DNA of 64,000 nt, taken from NCBI GenBank assembly GCA_003220435.1, contig QHSL01000061.1, positions 1 to 64,000 of the forward strand, in the 5' to 3' direction. The position numbers and the translations under genes are program-made. The notes beneath the pieces are model-generated. The model was given only the letters and a program-made list of their open reading frames with translations. It searched no databases and was not told the DNA's origin. Shown piece by piece: positions 49,857-59,409 of this stretch (positions are counted from its first letter, which is position 1; every line of letters starts with the position of its first letter). This DNA comes from Candidatus Rokuibacteriota bacterium. Lineage in GTDB: Bacteria > Methylomirabilota > Methylomirabilia > Rokubacteriales > CSP1-6.

Positions 49857-50639
49857 GTGGACGCTCTGGCTCTGAAGCTCGTGCTCACGCCCGCCCTGAT
49901 CGGCGCGGTGAGCATCGCGGGACGTCGTTGGGGACCGGGAGTGAGCGGGTGGCTCGTGGGGTTTCCCCTCACGTCCGGCCCGATCGCCCTCATCCTGGCG
50001 CTCGAGCAGGGCGTCGACTTCGCGGCCGCGGCGGCGGCCGGCTCCATGGCGGGCGCGATCGCCCAGTCGGCCTTCTGCGTCGTGTACGGAAAATCGGCGA
50101 GGCGTTGGCGCTGGGGCCCGGCGCTCGTCGCCGGCTCTCTTGCCTTCGCGGCGGCGGCCGTCGGCCTGCAGGCCTTGACCCTCTCAGCGGTCGCGCTGGC
50201 GGTGGCCGTCGTCGTGGCGCTCGTCGCCGCGCTGCGCCTGATGCCCGACGACGCTCGCGCCGCGCGCGCGGCGCCGCTGCCGCGCTGGGACATTCCGGCC
50301 CGAATCGGCGTGACGACCGCCGTGGTCCTGGCCCTGACGGGCGTCGCTCACCTCCTGGGCCCCCGGCTGACCGGCCTGCTCGCCACGTTTCCTCTCTACG
50401 GCGCGATCCTGGCGGGATTCGCGCACCACCTGGAGGGACCGGGTCCGGCGATCGGAGTGCTCCGCGGCCTGCTGCTAGGACTGTTCGCCTTCGCCGGGTT
50501 CTTCTTCGTGCTGGCCTTGCTACTCGATCGGTTCGGCATCCCTGGGGCCTTCGCCGCGGCCATCGCGGCAGTCCTGGCGCTCCAGGGCGGAGCACTCTGG
50601 GCTCTGCGCCGCTTTGGGAGTGCTGCGGGACGTGCTTGA
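49857..50639 (+). CDS. Polytopic membrane protein with two repeated halves
   Basis: A 260-residue inner-membrane protein with about eight spans and no recognised family. The two halves resemble each other: LVLTPALIGAVSIAGRRWGP with GWLVGFPLTSGPIALILALE, and TTAVVLALTGVAHLLGPRLT with GLLATFPLYGAILAGFAHHL. The repeated G-(W/L)-L-x-x-F-P-L signature near a break between spans suggests an inverted or tandem-repeat transporter. GTG at 49857 is the likely start. Confidence 0.65.
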   Translation: MDALALKLVLTPALIGAVSIAGRRWGPGVSGWLVGFPLTSGPIALILALEQGVDFAAAAAAGSMAGAIAQSAFCVVYGKSARRWRWGPALVAGSLAFAAAAVGLQALTLSAVALAVAVVVALVAALRLMPDDARAARAAPLPRWDIPARIGVTTAVVLALTGVAHLLGPRLTGLLATFPLYGAILAGFAHHLEGPGPAIGVLRGLLLGLFAFAGFFFVLALLLDRFGIPGAFAAAIAAVLALQGGALWALRRFGSAAGRA

Positions 50640-50664
50640 CCCGGCTCGACCCCGCCGCTACTCT
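50636..50664 (+). promoter_or_regulatory. Sigma70-type promoter of the VOC gene
   Basis: TTGACC (50636-50641), 17-bp spacer and TACTCT (50659-50664), beginning inside the end of the preceding membrane-protein gene. It is 85 bp upstream of the VOC start. Confidence 0.4.
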
Positions 50665-50748
50665 CGATTCGCCCAGGACCCACAGGCGATCAAGGACTAC
50701 GCCCAGGCGGGGAAGCCCTCCGCTAGGAGAGGCGGGAGGAGACTACTG

Positions 50749-51225
50749 ATGATACGGCTCGACGGAATCGGCCATGTGCTGCTGCGGGTGATCGACGTCG
50801 AAGCGGCCCGGAAGTTCTACACGACGATCCTCGGGCTCCAGGTGGTGGAAGAGGACCCTGAGCACGGCGGAATCTTCATGGCGCTCGAGGGGACCGGCCA
50901 CACGGTCGACCTCTTCCCGGTCAAGGACCCCGAGGCGGTTCGGCGCCAGACGCCGGGCGAGCGGGGCGTCGCCCACGTCGCGTTCAAGGTGTCCAGCGAT
51001 GCGGCGCTCGAGGACGCGTACTACACGCTCCAGGAGCACGGCGTGGAGATCACGCGCACGATCGACCATGTGAGCCAGAAGAGTATTTACTTCCGCGACC
51101 CAGACGGTAATCTCCTCGAGATCTACTACGAGCTGCCGAATGCGGAGGAGCTGTTTCGCCAGGGACGGCACGATCGCGACGAGCCGCTGACCTTCGGGGC
51201 ACGGCCGAGCGCCCCCGGCGCCTGA
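50749..51225 (+). CDS. VOC-superfamily (glyoxalase/dioxygenase-like) protein
   Basis: A 158-residue single-VOC-domain protein with two beta-alpha-beta-beta-beta units: LDGIGHVLLRVIDVEAARKF with YTTILGLQVVEEDPEHG, then GVAHVAFKVSSDAALEDAYY and YFRDPDGNLLEIYYELP. Metal ligands: His of GIGH, His of VAHVAF, Glu of LLEIYY, the 2-His-1-Glu set of extradiol dioxygenases and glyoxalase-type enzymes. Substrate unknown. ATG at 50749 with GGAGGAG upstream. Confidence 0.85.
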   Translation: MIRLDGIGHVLLRVIDVEAARKFYTTILGLQVVEEDPEHGGIFMALEGTGHTVDLFPVKDPEAVRRQTPGERGVAHVAFKVSSDAALEDAYYTLQEHGVEITRTIDHVSQKSIYFRDPDGNLLEIYYELPNAEELFRQGRHDRDEPLTFGARPSAPGA

Positions 51226-51237
51226 TCTCGAGGAGTC

Positions 51238-52953
51238 CTAGCCTCCCACGGTGCGGACGAATCCGCGCTCGGCGAGGAACGCGATGATCCGGTGGGCGTT
51301 CGCCTCGGGCGTGGACACGACCGTGTCGAGCGTGATCTCCGGGCTCGGCGGCGGCTCGTAGGGATCGTCGATCCCGGTGAAGCCGCGAATCTCCCCGCGC
51401 CGGGCCTGGGCGTACATCCCCTTGGTGTCGCGCTGCTCGCACACCTCGAGTGGGGTGTTCACGAAGACCTCGACGAAGTGGTCGCCCCCGACCATGCGCC
51501 GACACTCGTCGCGCGTCACCCGGTAGGGGCTCACCGCCGAGCAGATCGCCACGCCGCCGTGCCTGACGATCTCGGCGGCCACGAAGCCGATGCGCCTGAT
51601 GTTGGTGTCCCGGTCCTCCTTGCTGAACCCGAGCCCCTTCGAGAGATGGGTGCGAACCACGTCGCCGTCCAGGACCGTGACCTGCCGACCTTTTTCCAGG
51701 AAGAGCACCGTGAGCACGTCCGCGGTGGTGGACTTGCCTGAGCCACTCAGGCCCGTGAACCAGACGCAGACGCCCTGGCGGTGCCGGGCCGGATAGCTCT
51801 CCTCGAGCACCTCGGCCACCTCCGGGCGCGTGAACCACTCCGGCAGGCGCCGGCCCTTGTTGAGGTACTCCTCGCGCACCTGAGTGCCCGAGATCGACGC
51901 CGTGCGCACGTTCGCCGGAGCCTTGGAGATTTCCTCGTATCGGTCGTGGTCGGGCAGGTACACCAACTCGTGGAAAGGCACGACGCCCACGCCCAGCTCG
52001 TCGCGGTGGCGCGTGACCAGATCCTGCGCGTCGTAGGGACCGTAGAACGGCTTCCCCTTCGAGTCGACGCCCGGGCTCGCGTGGTCGCGCCCGACGATGA
52101 AGTGGTTGGCCCCGTAGTTTCGCCGGATGATCGCGTGCCAGAGCGCCTCCCGGGGGCCGGCCAGACGCATCGCCAGCGGCAGGAGCGCCAGGAGAAGGCG
52201 CCCCGGCTCGTAGTACCGGCCGGCCAGGGCCTTGTACGTCCGCACACGTGTGAAGTGATCCACGTCGCCCGGCTTGGTGAGGCCGACGACGGGGTGGAGC
52301 AAGAGCACTCCGTCGACCTCGCGCGCCGCCCGCTTCGTCAGCTCCTCGTGCACGCGATGAAGGGGATTGCGCGTTTGAAACGCGACGACGTTCTCGCGGT
52401 CGAACTCGGTCAGCCGCGCGCGCGTCTGTTCCGGCGTCAACCGGATATCCTGGAAGTCGTAGCGTCGGGGCAGCGCCAGGACCTGGAGCGCGCCCGAAAC
52501 GCTCAGGGGCCCCCAGCTCCGCATCTCGGCCACGAGCGGGTGGCGCGGGTCCAGCGTCTCGAACACTTTCGAGGCGACCGCGTCGCGATCCCACTCCCAG
52601 ACCTCCTCGACACGCATGATCGCGAGCAGGTCATTGCGGCCGTCGCGGAGCGCGATCTCCTGGTCGAGGCTGAGCGGCGCCTTGTGGTCGACCGGCAGTG
52701 TGACCGGGATCGGGAAGAGGGCGCCCCGGGCGAGCCGCATCTCGTCGAGCACGCGCTCGTGATCCCGTCGCGACATGAAGCGATCGAGCGGCGAGAACCC
52801 GCCGATCGCGAGCATCTCGAGATCGCAGACCGCGCGGTCCGAGAGCTGGAGGGACGGCAGGCTGGCGGCGTGCGCGCGGCGCGCCTCGCGCGCCTCGGGG
52901 GGCACCAGAAGGTTCACGAGCTTCCCGCCGTGCGGGGCGATGAGCTTAGCCAT
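51238..52953 (-). CDS. Bifunctional sulfate adenylyltransferase / adenylylsulfate kinase
   Basis: A 571-residue fusion that makes APS from ATP and sulfate and phosphorylates it to PAPS. N-terminal ATP sulfurylase: VVAFQTRNPLHRVHEELTKR, LLHPVVGLTKPGDVDHFTRV, FIVGRDHASPGVD. C-terminal APS kinase from about residue 391: VWFTGLSGSGKSTTADVLTV (P-loop), VLDGDVVRTHLSKGLGFSKE, VEVFVNTPLEVCEQRDTKGM and GFTGIDDPYEPPPSPEITLD. All catalytic motifs intact. It ends 12 bp from the convergent VOC gene. No other sulfur genes are near, so a biosynthetic (sulfation or assimilation) role is likely. Confidence 0.92.
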   Translation of the reverse strand: MAKLIAPHGGKLVNLLVPPEAREARRAHAASLPSLQLSDRAVCDLEMLAIGGFSPLDRFMSRRDHERVLDEMRLARGALFPIPVTLPVDHKAPLSLDQEIALRDGRNDLLAIMRVEEVWEWDRDAVASKVFETLDPRHPLVAEMRSWGPLSVSGALQVLALPRRYDFQDIRLTPEQTRARLTEFDRENVVAFQTRNPLHRVHEELTKRAAREVDGVLLLHPVVGLTKPGDVDHFTRVRTYKALAGRYYEPGRLLLALLPLAMRLAGPREALWHAIIRRNYGANHFIVGRDHASPGVDSKGKPFYGPYDAQDLVTRHRDELGVGVVPFHELVYLPDHDRYEEISKAPANVRTASISGTQVREEYLNKGRRLPEWFTRPEVAEVLEESYPARHRQGVCVWFTGLSGSGKSTTADVLTVLFLEKGRQVTVLDGDVVRTHLSKGLGFSKEDRDTNIRRIGFVAAEIVRHGGVAICSAVSPYRVTRDECRRMVGGDHFVEVFVNTPLEVCEQRDTKGMYAQARRGEIRGFTGIDDPYEPPPSPEITLDTVVSTPEANAHRIIAFLAERGFVRTVGG

Positions 52954-52987
52954 CGATCGGTCTCCCTGAGTCTCCCATCGAGCGCCG

Positions 52988-54103
52988 TCAGCGCTTCACG
53001 TCCATGATCTCCACGCGCCGGCCGTTCCGCAGCTTCGCGCGACCCTGATCGATCACGAGGTCTCCGGGGCTCAGGCCCAGCACGACCTCCACGACATCAT
53101 CTCCCTGAAGCCCCGTCTTGATCCTTCTCAGGACCGCTCGCTGATCCTCCAGTACGTAGACGGCCTCCTCCTCACCCTGCTGGACGATGACCGACACCGG
53201 CAGCGCCAGAGCGTCGGTCTTTTTCGCGATCACGAACTTGGCGCTTCCGGACATTCCGACCTTGAGGGTCCCCGGCGCCGCGTGCACCGCGAGCTTGACC
53301 TCGTATCGTACGCGACCCGTCGGGTCCGGCGTCGAGGCCACCGCGATCTCGCGAGTCAGGGCCTCGAAGGTCTTGTCCGGGAAGGCGTCGATCTGGACCG
53401 TCGCCGGAAGGCCGACGCGAACCTGCGCGATATCGGACTGGTCGACGTCGGCGTGGAACTCCACCGACCCCAGTTCGGCCACCTCCGCGATCTGGACGCT
53501 CTGTGGCGGCTGGCCCGGGCGCAGGGCGGGGCCGTCGGCGGTGACGCCGCCCACGTCGGCGAGCTTCCGCTTCACGATCCCGGTGACCGGCGAGTACACC
53601 GACGTGCGCGCTAGCTTCGCCTCGACCATGGCGATGGCGGCCTTGCGGTCCTCGATCTGAGTGCGGTAGACCTCGACCTGCCGCTCCGCGTTCTCGACCT
53701 CCTGTCGGGCCGCGAAGCCCTTCTCGTACAGCCGGCGAATCCGATCGAGGTTGACCTGCGCGGAGGCCAGGCTCGACCGCGCCAGCGTCAAGTTCGCGCG
53801 GTGCTGTTCGAGTTGCGGTCGAAGATCGGAGTCGTCGAGCGACGCCAGGAGCTGGCCCTTGTTGACGGGCTGCTGCTCCTTGAAGTGAATCGCCGTGATG
53901 CGGGATCCGACCTCGGCGGTGACCAGGACGAGGCGCGAAGCGTCCACGCTCCCGGTCGCCACGACCGCCTTCTCGATCGTCAACGTCGAGGGCTTGAAGA
54001 CCGTGACCTTCTCGGCCTCCTCGCGGTGGAGGTACTGATAGGCGCCACCGACGAGCACCACCGACACGACGAGGAGCAGCGCGAGCTTGGGGACGTGCCT
54101 CAC
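52988..54103 (-). CDS. MacA/HlyD-type periplasmic adaptor
   Basis: A 371-residue membrane-fusion protein. Single N-terminal span (LALLLVVSVVLVGGAYQYLH); barrel-sandwich segments VVATGSVDASRLVLVTAEVG and VYSPVTGIVKRKLADVGG flank an alpha-hairpin (LEQHRANLTLARSSLASAQV, RRLYEKGFAARQEVENAERQ). Links the inner-membrane ABC pump to the TolC-like channel. GTG at 54103, 10 bp after the permease stop. Last gene of a four-gene minus-strand operon. Confidence 0.88.
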   Translation of the reverse strand: MRHVPKLALLLVVSVVLVGGAYQYLHREEAEKVTVFKPSTLTIEKAVVATGSVDASRLVLVTAEVGSRITAIHFKEQQPVNKGQLLASLDDSDLRPQLEQHRANLTLARSSLASAQVNLDRIRRLYEKGFAARQEVENAERQVEVYRTQIEDRKAAIAMVEAKLARTSVYSPVTGIVKRKLADVGGVTADGPALRPGQPPQSVQIAEVAELGSVEFHADVDQSDIAQVRVGLPATVQIDAFPDKTFEALTREIAVASTPDPTGRVRYEVKLAVHAAPGTLKVGMSGSAKFVIAKKTDALALPVSVIVQQGEEEAVYVLEDQRAVLRRIKTGLQGDDVVEVVLGLSPGDLVIDQGRAKLRNGRRVEIMDVKR

Positions 54104-54113
54104 GTGCGGGGCC

Positions 54114-55313
54114 TCATTCGTGCCGAAGCGCCTCGATCGGATCGAGGCCGGCGGCGCGATACGCCGGATAGGCCCCGAAGAACGTACCCACGGCGACCGA
54201 GAAGCCCAGCGACAGCACGACCGCGAAGGGCGACACGCTGACCGCAAAGGTGGGATAGGCCCTGGAGATACCCAGCGCTCCCAGGTACGAGAAGATCATC
54301 CCGAAGCAGCCGCCCATGAACGACAGGAGGATCGCCTCGCTGAGAAACTGCGCGAGCACGTCGGGCTCGCGCGCCCCGAGGGCCTTGCGGAGACCAATCT
54401 CCCGGGTCCGTTCGGTCACCGACACGATCATGATGTTCATGATCCCGATGCCGCCCACCAGGAGCGAGACCCCTGCGACGCTCCCCAGCATCGCCGTGAA
54501 GATGAGGCTGATGGACTGCACCGTCTGGAGGGTCTCGCCCTGGCTCCTGACCTCGAACTGGTCGGGGGTCATGCGCTTGCTCAGGATGCGCTTGGCCTCG
54601 GCCATCGCCGCCGGGACGTCGTCCGCCGTCGCCACGCCCACGACGATGTAGCTGAGCGCTGTCGTGCCGAAGAGCCGCTGAGCCGTCGAGAGCGGGATGA
54701 AGACCTGGTTGTCCAGGTCGATGTCGAACAGCTGCCCCTTGGCTTCCATGACTCCGATCACCTTGAACTTCTCGCCCGCGATCGTGATCTCCTTCCCGAC
54801 CGAGTCACCGTCCTTGAAGAAGCCGGTGTGGACCGTCTGGCCGAGCACGACGACCCGCCGGGCCAGATCGCCGTCGTGCTTCTTGATGAACGTCCCCTGG
54901 ACGACATGCCAGTTCCGAGCGTCCTGGAAGTTTGGCAGCGCGCCGCTCACCATCACGCCGGATTTCACCTCCCGCGCGTACCGGACCGGGGCGGGGTTGT
55001 TGAGAACCGGCGAGACGACGACGCGGAGCGCCGTCTCCTTCTGCAGGAGATCCGCGTCCTGAGCTTGCAATCGGCTGACCGTGGCCACCCCGGTCAGGGC
55101 GGCTGCCTTCGGCCGCGTCGGAGTGACCAGATAGAGGTTCGACCCCAGGCCCTCGACCAGCTTCGTCACCTCCCGGCTGGCGCCCGTCGAGATCGAGATG
55201 AGGAGAACGATCGCGGTGGTCCCGATGGTGACGCCGAGCGTCGTCAGCGTCGAGCGGAGCTTGTTCGAGGTGATGGCCTCGAAGGAGACCTGCACGTACT
55301 CGATCGTCGTCAC
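54114..55313 (-). CDS. MacB-type ABC transporter permease
   Basis: A 399-residue permease with the MacB/FtsX layout: first span within TLTTLGVTIGTTAIVLLISI, a large periplasmic domain (residues about 50-270), then three C-terminal spans in the FtsX domain, SVTERTREIGLRKALGAREP, FLSEAILLSFMGGCFGMIFS and AVGTFFGAYPAYRAAGLDPI. Unlike classic MacB the ATPase is a separate polypeptide, encoded just upstream with a 4-bp overlap. The substrate might be a lipid, peptide or antibiotic. Confidence 0.88.
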   Translation of the reverse strand: MTTIEYVQVSFEAITSNKLRSTLTTLGVTIGTTAIVLLISISTGASREVTKLVEGLGSNLYLVTPTRPKAAALTGVATVSRLQAQDADLLQKETALRVVVSPVLNNPAPVRYAREVKSGVMVSGALPNFQDARNWHVVQGTFIKKHDGDLARRVVVLGQTVHTGFFKDGDSVGKEITIAGEKFKVIGVMEAKGQLFDIDLDNQVFIPLSTAQRLFGTTALSYIVVGVATADDVPAAMAEAKRILSKRMTPDQFEVRSQGETLQTVQSISLIFTAMLGSVAGVSLLVGGIGIMNIMIVSVTERTREIGLRKALGAREPDVLAQFLSEAILLSFMGGCFGMIFSYLGALGISRAYPTFAVSVSPFAVVLSLGFSVAVGTFFGAYPAYRAAGLDPIEALRHE

Positions 55314-56032
55314 GCCAATTGCTCGCCGAGCTGCGCCGTCGCCGACCGGCGCTCGGCGACCACTTCGTCGCGGAGCACCACGCCGTCCAGGAGATGAACG
55401 ATCCGGTCCGCGTGCTCCGCGAGCTCGCGGCTGTGCGTCACCATGATGATCGTCTTACCTTCCCGGTTCAGGCGCTCCAGCAGGGCCATGATCTCGAGAC
55501 CCGAGCGGGAGTCGAGGTTGCCCGTCGGCTCGTCGGCAAGGAGTAGCTGCGGGTCGTTCGCCAGGGACCGGGCGATGGCGACTCGCTGCTGCTGGCCGCC
55601 CGACATCTGATTCGGCCGGTGCCGCATTCGATCCTGCAATCCGACGTACCGGAGCAGCTTCATGGCCCGGTCCCGGCGCTGCGCCTTGGGGAAGTCGCTG
55701 TAGACGAAGGGCAGCATGACGTTGCTCAGCGCCGTCGCGCGCGTGAGCAGGTGGAACGTCTGGAAGACGAACCCGATCTGCCGGGAGCGGAGGATGGCGA
55801 GGTCGGTGCGGTTCATCTTGGACGTGTCGACGCCCTCGATTTCCAGGGTACCGCTGGTGGGCCGATCCAGACATCCGAGGAGGTTCAACAGCGTCGACTT
55901 GCCGCACCCGGACGGACCCATGATCGCGATGAACGCCCCGGCCTCGACCGAGAACGACAGGCCGCGGAGCGCTGGAACCTCGAGCCCTTCGAGCCGGTAG
56001 GTCTTGATGAGATCCTTGGCTCGTACCATCAT
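55310..56032 (-). CDS. MacB/LolD-type ABC transporter ATPase
   Basis: A 240-residue ATPase: Walker [22 protein letters not shown]-loop [20 protein letters not shown], signature [20 protein letters not shown], Walker [22 protein letters not shown]-loop [20 protein letters not shown]. Subfamily MacB/LolD/FtsE, which powers mechanotransmission transporters. Operon order on the minus strand: outer-membrane factor, ATPase, permease, adaptor. Confidence 0.92.
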   Translation of the reverse strand: MMVRAKDLIKTYRLEGLEVPALRGLSFSVEAGAFIAIMGPSGCGKSTLLNLLGCLDRPTSGTLEIEGVDTSKMNRTDLAILRSRQIGFVFQTFHLLTRATALSNVMLPFVYSDFPKAQRRDRAMKLLRYVGLQDRMRHRPNQMSGGQQQRVAIARSLANDPQLLLADEPTGNLDSRSGLEIMALLERLNREGKTIIMVTHSRELAEHADRIVHLLDGVVLRDEVVAERRSATAQLGEQLA

Positions 56033-56065
56033 CCGTCGACGACCGGCTCTTCCAGCTCGAAAACC

Positions 56066-57697
56066 CTAGAGGTCCACACGGTACTTCTCCAGCATCGAGC
56101 CCGTCGCCCGATCGAACTGGACGAGGACCTTGTTGTAGTCGACGACCGCCTTCCACTCCTCCTGTTCGGCCGTGATCAGATCTCGTTGCGCCTCGACGAC
56201 CGCACTCAACGAAGCCAGGCCCAGCTCGAACTGATCCCTCGTCATCTCCACGCGCTTCAGCGCCTGCTCGCGAAACGCGCGGGTCACCTCGATCGCCTTG
56301 TACGACGACTCGACCTGGCGCCCCAGCCGCTCGACCTCGAGGGTGATCACGTGCTCCACGTTCTTCACGGCGATCTCGGCGCGCTGCATCTCCAGTTCGG
56401 CCTTCTCGAGCTGGCTCTTGGCGGCCACGTTCCCGAGAGGGAACGTCAGGTTCATACCAACCTTCCAGGTGGGGAAATCGCCCGAGATGAGGTTGTTCAG
56501 CGCGGTCCCGTAATCGCCCACCGCCTGACTCGTCGCGCTCGGGAAAATGTCGACCGTCGCGTTCACCGACGCCAGACCTCTGCGGCCGATCGGGATGGTG
56601 ACCGTCGGATTGGCCGCATTGACCGGTTCACCGGCCAGACCCGAGAGTCCATAACTGCCGAAGAGGTTCAGCTGCGGCAGAATCTGGTTTCGCGCAACGC
56701 CCAGCAAGACATCCTTGTTCTTGAGATCGAGTTTGACCTGCGGCAGCTCGGGGCGCCGGGCCAGCGCGTCCTTCACCGCCTGCGAGAGGTCGACGGCCGT
56801 TGGCTCGACGCGCGGCTGATCGAGCGGCACGATCAAGGGATCGCTTCCCGGAGCGAGGTTGAGCATATCTTGAAGACGGCGCGCCGCGTCGCGCTCAGCG
56901 TTCTGCGCGATCGTGAGGTCCGCTTGCCGCTGGAGGACGGAGCTCTTCGATTGGAGGCGGGCGGTTTCTGGAAGGATCCCCTCCGATACCAGCTCTTCGG
57001 TTCGCCGCGCCAACTGCCGCGTGAGATCGAGCGCCTGCTCCTTGATCTCGACGTCACGATGCGTCCGGGCGAGATCCCAATACACACTCTCGGCCTCGGC
57101 CAGGATGGCGGCAACCCGAGCCTGGAGCTGGTAACGGGAGATACCGACATTGTTCTCCGCAACCCGGAGCCGCCAGGTGTTCACGGTGGGCCCGAACCCA
57201 CGGAGCAGCGGCTGCGTCAGACTGAGAGCCAGCGTCGACTGGTACTGGGGGTTGATGGTCAGAAACTGGGAGTTGCTGTCAAGCCGGCTGTTCGTGAAGT
57301 CCAGGGACGCCGTGCCGCCGCTCAGGAGCTTGGCCCGAATGCCGGAGCTCCAGGTGGTCGTCTCGGTCTCGATCTCGGTGGCTCCCGCGAGCGCCGATCC
57401 CGTGAGGTTCTTGCTCTTGCTTTCGCTGCTCTCCAGCGACAGCACGGGATGGAAGGCCGAGCGCTCGCTCGAAATCTCGGTCGCCACGATCCGGGCGCTC
57501 AACCGATCCACCTTGAGGTCACGGCTACCCAGCAGGGCGAGGTAAGCGACGTCGTCTCGGGTGAGGGGCAGCGCCTCCCGTGACGCCCCGAGCTGCCCTT
57601 CGGCCCCGGCGGACGCCGTCGAGGCCGACACCACACCGACCACGGCCGCTCCGGCGAGCAGCAAGACCCGCAATCGAAGAAACCGCCACATCCTCAT
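56066..57697 (-). CDS. TolC-family outer-membrane efflux protein
   Basis: A 543-residue outer-membrane factor. Signal peptide LRVLLLAGAAVVGVVSASTA; two OEP repeats with long helices (LQARVAAILAEAESVYWDLA, EQALDLTRQLARRTEELVSE, LEKAELEMQRAEIAVKNVEH, FREQALKRVEMTRDQFELGL) and beta-strand turns (FTNSRLDSNSQFLTINPQYQ, LALSLTQPLLRGFGPT). First gene of the MacAB-TolC-like operon, 33 bp before the ATPase gene. Confidence 0.9.
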   Translation of the reverse strand: MRMWRFLRLRVLLLAGAAVVGVVSASTASAGAEGQLGASREALPLTRDDVAYLALLGSRDLKVDRLSARIVATEISSERSAFHPVLSLESSESKSKNLTGSALAGATEIETETTTWSSGIRAKLLSGGTASLDFTNSRLDSNSQFLTINPQYQSTLALSLTQPLLRGFGPTVNTWRLRVAENNVGISRYQLQARVAAILAEAESVYWDLARTHRDVEIKEQALDLTRQLARRTEELVSEGILPETARLQSKSSVLQRQADLTIAQNAERDAARRLQDMLNLAPGSDPLIVPLDQPRVEPTAVDLSQAVKDALARRPELPQVKLDLKNKDVLLGVARNQILPQLNLFGSYGLSGLAGEPVNAANPTVTIPIGRRGLASVNATVDIFPSATSQAVGDYGTALNNLISGDFPTWKVGMNLTFPLGNVAAKSQLEKAELEMQRAEIAVKNVEHVITLEVERLGRQVESSYKAIEVTRAFREQALKRVEMTRDQFELGLASLSAVVEAQRDLITAEQEEWKAVVDYNKVLVQFDRATGSMLEKYRVDL

Positions 57698-57983
57698 CGG
57701 GCTCCTCCATTCTCACCTAGACTCGGGAAAGGCTACTCAGGTTACGCGAGCGTGCTCCAGGACTCGGTCGGCACCCGCCTCGAGGGTCAGAGGGGGTTAC
57801 GGGCGGATTTGCTTCCGGCGCGTGCGGTCCGGAACGTGCCCGTAGTCGACATCTTCCGACTATGACAACTGTCCGCAACCGCTGTCAAGAATCGCCCTGC
57901 GCCGTGAAAAAACTACAGGGTCACTGCTCCGAACCGACAGAATCGGCGGCCCTGCGATGATGTCTTGCTAACATTTCAGCGCT

Positions 57984-58829
57984 GTGGCCGCTTACATCGG
58001 GAGGTCCACCTGGCCCCGCCTGGCGGCGCGAGCGCGGCTTGGGCTGGGGTTGGTGGCGGCCCTGAGCCTGGGTGCGTGCGCGACTCGCCAACCTCCAGCC
58101 TGGGAAAGGTACATGGATGTGGGCATGGCCGCCTACCAGCAGGGTCGCTACGGGGAGGCGGAGACGGCGCTTCAGTCCGCGCTGCGGGAGGCCGAAGGCT
58201 ACAGCCCCGAGGATCCACGCGTGGCCAGCACCCTGAAAAGCCTGGCCAACCTCTACTACAGCCAGGGGCGGTTCAGCGAGGCTGCGCCGCTACAGCGACG
58301 CGGCCAGGCGATCGACGAGAAGTTCCAGAAGGCCCGAGACTCGAGCATGCCCGAGATGCTCGGGGACCTGGCCGCGACGTACCTGCGTCAGGGTCGCTAC
58401 GACGACGCCGCCCGGATCTTCAACCGGGCGCTCGCCGAGTGGGAGCGGGCCCTGGGCCCGGACCATCCGCGGGTCGCCGGAGCCATGAACATCGTGGCCG
58501 AGGCCTATCGTGCCCAGGGCCGATACGACGATGCCGCGACGATGTACCAGCGTGCCCTGACGGTCCTCGAGAACGCCTTCGGGGCCGATTCGCCCGGCCT
58601 CACGAGCAATCTCCAGAGCCTGGCAAGAGTCTACGCGCGGCAGGGACGGAACGCCGAGGCGCAAGCGGTGTTCGGGCGGTTGCTGGCGCTGCGTGAGCGA
58701 ACGCTCGGCCACGATCACCCGGAGGTCGCCCTGACGCTCGACGAGTACGCGAGCCTGCTCAAGAAGATGGACAGGATCGGCGAGGCGGCCGATCTCGAGG
58801 CTCGCGCCAAGGCCATTCGACGGAAGTAG
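57984..58829 (+). CDS. TPR-repeat lipoprotein
   Basis: A 281-residue envelope protein. Lipobox LVAALSLGAC (GTG at 57984); then kinesin-light-chain-type TPRs: GMAAYQQGRYGEAETALQSA, LANLYYSQGRFSEAAPLQRR, LAATYLRQGRYDDAARIFNR, VAEAYRAQGRYDDAATMYQR and LARVYARQGRNAEAQAVFGR. Likely a scaffold for protein complexes at the membrane. It is divergent from the TolC gene. Confidence 0.82.
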   Translation: MAAYIGRSTWPRLAARARLGLGLVAALSLGACATRQPPAWERYMDVGMAAYQQGRYGEAETALQSALREAEGYSPEDPRVASTLKSLANLYYSQGRFSEAAPLQRRGQAIDEKFQKARDSSMPEMLGDLAATYLRQGRYDDAARIFNRALAEWERALGPDHPRVAGAMNIVAEAYRAQGRYDDAATMYQRALTVLENAFGADSPGLTSNLQSLARVYARQGRNAEAQAVFGRLLALRERTLGHDHPEVALTLDEYASLLKKMDRIGEAADLEARAKAIRRK

Positions 58830-58842
58830 CCGAGCTCGGACG

Positions 58843-59295
58843 CTAGCGAGCCGCCGACGCGGCTTCTTGCGGTAACTGGGAGCGCTTGATCTCGTCGGCC
58901 GTCACGTAGAGCGGGGAGGAGCAGGTCCGCTCGACGACGGTGTTGCCGATCCATTCGAGCGTCGGGCCGCTGCCCACCTGGTCCCCGAACGTCGCCGCCC
59001 AGATCATCGAGCGGAAGACCGACCCGACGATGAACCCGCTGAACTCGCCGAATGCGCACCACGCTTCCCTGAACGGGAACGTGACGAAAGTCGCGCCGGC
59101 GGCGGCGACCGTGTAGGCGGCTTCGGGATGCGGTAGGACCTCCACCCTTGGCGCCACACCCGCGGTCTCCGGCCCGGGGAACAGCGAGATGCCGCGCACC
59201 GGCTCCTGGCCGTGGGCGGCCGGGGCCAGCGGGCCAAGGAGCATGGACGCCGCAAGGCCGATCGCGGCCAGGCTTTTCGGTGTGAGCGCTCGCAT
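58843..59295 (-). CDS. Exported hypothetical protein with a glycine/phenylalanine-rich central span
   Basis: A 150-residue protein of no known family. Signal peptide LAAIGLAASMLLGPLAPAAH; mature part contains YTVAAAGATFVTFPFREAWC, EFSGFIVGSVFRSMIWAATF and ERTCSSPLYVTADEIKR. The hydrophobic middle might insert in a membrane; two Cys may form a disulfide. Convergent with the TPR gene (13 bp apart). Confidence 0.6.
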   Translation of the reverse strand: MRALTPKSLAAIGLAASMLLGPLAPAAHGQEPVRGISLFPGPETAGVAPRVEVLPHPEAAYTVAAAGATFVTFPFREAWCAFGEFSGFIVGSVFRSMIWAATFGDQVGSGPTLEWIGNTVVERTCSSPLYVTADEIKRSQLPQEAASAAR

Positions 59296-59409
59296 CGGCG
59301 TGGTCCTCGTACCCAGTAAACATCGGCGCGACCGCTCGTGTCCAGTTGCTCGGAGGGGGCATCGGCGGCGCGCTCGCGCCGGCGAGAGGCCCCTGGTACT
59401 ATCGGAGCC

